Shown here: piece after piece, positions 6,097 through 7,723 of the stretch | How the letters are laid out: every line of letters begins with the position of its first letter | Numbering within the stretch: position 1 is the first letter of the stretch | NCBI GenBank assembly: GCA_036653715.1 | Contig: JAVVTL010000068.1 | Span: 1-7,723, forward strand | Reading direction: 5' to 3' | Origin: Scatomorpha sp036653715 | Lineage (GTDB): Bacteria > Bacillota > Clostridia > Oscillospirales > Oscillospiraceae | DNA length: 7,723 nt | Position numbers and translations under genes: made by a program | The notes under the pieces: generated by a model | The model's database searches: none | The model's input: the letters and a program-made list of their open reading frames with translations, nothing else | Told to the model about the DNA's origin: nothing

Positions 6097-7722
6097 ATGG
6101 CAAAACAGATAATTTACGGCGAAGAAGCCCGCAAGGCAATAGAGCGCGGCGTGAACCAGCTTGCGGACACCGTTAAAATAACCCTCGGCCCCAAGGGCCG
6201 CAACGTCGTCCTCGGCAAGAAATACGGCGCTCCCATGATCACCAACGACGGCGTGACCATTGCCAAGGAAATAGAGCTTGAGGACGCCTTCGAGAATATG
6301 GGCGCGCAGCTCATCCGCGAGGTCTCCACCAAGACGAACGACGTCGCCGGCGACGGCACCACCACCGCCACCCTGCTGGCTCAGTCCATGGTTCGCGAGG
6401 GACTCAAAAACCTTGCCGCCGGTGCAAACCCCATGGTCATGCGCCGCGGCATCCAAAAGGCCGCAGAGGCAGCCGTGCTTGAGATTCGCAAAAACTCCAA
6501 GCCCGTCTCCGGCAGCCAGGATATCGCCCGCGTCGGCACCATCTCCTCCGGCGACGAGCTCATAGGCAGGCTCATCTCCGAGGCAATGGAGAAGGTCAGC
6601 CAAAACGGCGTCATCACCGTCGAGGACTCCAAGACCGCCGAGACCTATTCCGAGGTTGTCGAGGGAATGCAGTTCGACCGCGGCTACATCGCCCCCTATA
6701 TGGTCACCGATTCCGAGAAAATGGAGGCCGTCATCGACGACGCCTACATCCTCATCACCGACAAAAAAATCTCCAACATTCAGGAGATTCTTCCCCTGCT
6801 CGAGCAGATAGTTCAGGCCGGCAAGAAGCTTCTCATCATCGCGGAGGACGTCGAGGGCGAGGCGCTTGCCACCATCATCCTCAACAAGCTGCGCGGCACC
6901 TTCACCTGTGTCTGCGTCAAGGCCCCCGGCTTCGGCGACAGGCGCAAGGAAATGCTTCAGGATATTGCCGTCCTCACCGGCGGTCAGGTCATCTCCACAG
7001 ACCTCGGCATGGAGCTGAAGGAAGCCACCGTCGAGCTGCTCGGCCGTGCCCGTCAGGTCAAGGTCGGCAAGGAGAACACCATCATCGTTGACGGCGCCGG
7101 CGAGTCCGCCGCAATCCGTGAGCGCGTCGCCCAAATCAACAACCAAATAGCCATCACCACCTCCGATTACGACAAGGAAAAGCTTCAGGAGCGCCTTGCA
7201 AAGCTCTCCGGCGGCGTAGCCGTCATCAAGGTCGGCGCTGCCACCGAGACCGAGATGAAGGAAAAGAAGCTCCGCATCGAGGACGCTCTGAACGCCACCC
7301 GCGCCGCAGTTGAGGAAGGCATTGTCGCCGGCGGCGGCACCGCCTATGTCCAGGCCGCAAAGGCCTCCTCCAAGCTTGAGAAAACCCTCACGGGAGACGA
7401 GAAAACAGGCGCCGCCATCGTCACCAAGGCGCTGCTTTCCCCCATCTGCCAGATAGCCGCGAACGCCGGCATCGAGGGCGCCGTTGTCCTCGACAAGGTC
7501 AGCGCCTCCAAGACCGCAAACTTCGGCTATGACGCCGCAAACGACAAGTTTGGCGACATGATTGAGATGGGCATAGTTGACCCCACCAAGGTCTGCCGCA
7601 GCGCCATCGAGAACTCCGCCTCCATCTCCGCCATGGTGCTCACCACCGAGTGCCTCGTGGCAGACCTGCCGGAAAAAGCCCCCGCAATGCCCGCGTCCCA
7701 GGATATGGGCGGGATGTATTAA
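6097..7722 (+). CDS. groEL: Chaperonin GroEL (Hsp60)
   Basis: The 541-residue subunit of the double-ring ATP-driven folding chamber. It is full length, with stop TAA at 7720-7722, one base before the window end. Key ATPase features are present: ITLGPKGRNVV (28-38), Asp51 in NDG, GDGTTTATLLAQ (85-96, with Asp86), GGGTAY (412-417), the hydrolytic Asp396 in RIEDALNATRAA and Asp495 in MGIVDPT. The apical domain includes FDRGYIAPYMVTD (193-205) and KAPGFGDRRKEML (275-287). The C-terminal tail is short (PASQDMGGMY), with a single GGM unit instead of the several GGM repeats of many homologues. ATG 6097 follows AGGAGG (6083-6088) by eight bases. Cotranscribed with groES; regulated through the CIRCE element upstream of groES. 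Confidence 0.99.
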   Translation: MAKQIIYGEEARKAIERGVNQLADTVKITLGPKGRNVVLGKKYGAPMITNDGVTIAKEIELEDAFENMGAQLIREVSTKTNDVAGDGTTTATLLAQSMVREGLKNLAAGANPMVMRRGIQKAAEAAVLEIRKNSKPVSGSQDIARVGTISSGDELIGRLISEAMEKVSQNGVITVEDSKTAETYSEVVEGMQFDRGYIAPYMVTDSEKMEAVIDDAYILITDKKISNIQEILPLLEQIVQAGKKLLIIAEDVEGEALATIILNKLRGTFTCVCVKAPGFGDRRKEMLQDIAVLTGGQVISTDLGMELKEATVELLGRARQVKVGKENTIIVDGAGESAAIRERVAQINNQIAITTSDYDKEKLQERLAKLSGGVAVIKVGAATETEMKEKKLRIEDALNATRAAVEEGIVAGGGTAYVQAAKASSKLEKTLTGDEKTGAAIVTKALLSPICQIAANAGIEGAVVLDKVSASKTANFGYDAANDKFGDMIEMGIVDPTKVCRSAIENSASISAMVLTTECLVADLPEKAPAMPASQDMGGMY

Positions 7723-7723
7723 A

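Noticed and set aside
6037..7146. Minus-strand open frame of 369 codons opposite groES/groEL
   Set aside because: Composition (Asp/Gly/Leu/Ala-rich) is what antisense groEL produces, and it spans the groES-groEL junction; no ribosome site or family motif.

Overview
The window looks like chromosomal DNA of a low-oxygen Gram-positive bacterium, probably a clostridial gut lineage such as Oscillospiraceae/Ruminococcaceae. The support is a HrcA-type CIRCE operator in front of groES-groEL, strong AGGAGG-like ribosome sites, sigma-A-like promoters, two TTG starts, G+C-rich coding sequence with A+T-rich intergenic gaps, and the clostridial flavour of GroES and chorismate synthase. The assignment is inference; no rRNA or phylogenetic marker was compared.

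Layout. The left part (1-2269) is a minus-strand unit: an uncharacterised 172-residue cytoplasmic protein, overlapping by 4 bp the start of a carbon-starvation protein CstA, which runs off the left edge. An A+T-rich divergent region follows (2270-2567). It carries a good minus-strand promoter with a palindrome over its -10 box and start point, and repeated TGTGAA/TTCACA words. To the right, on the plus strand, come a divergent chorismate synthase (aroC), a THUMP-type 23S rRNA methyltransferase of the RlmL/YpsC type one base later, and a diacylglycerol-kinase-family lipid kinase 32 bases later, probably one operon. After a 138-base gap with its own promoter and an unusually long CIRCE hairpin come groES and groEL, the latter complete and ending one base before the right edge.

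How it fits together. The plus-strand genes are mostly housekeeping: aromatic precursor synthesis, ribosome modification, lipid phosphorylation and protein folding. The minus-strand unit is a regulated uptake function. No mobile element, CRISPR array, tRNA, rRNA or toxin/defence system was seen, and nothing here is a clearly new multi-gene system. The most notable points are the chorismate synthase, which has lost several residues regarded as catalytic in the family (the Ser-His of the GESHG motif and the Asp of RHDPC), the unknown gene translationally coupled to cstA, and the operator-like palindrome at the cstA promoter.
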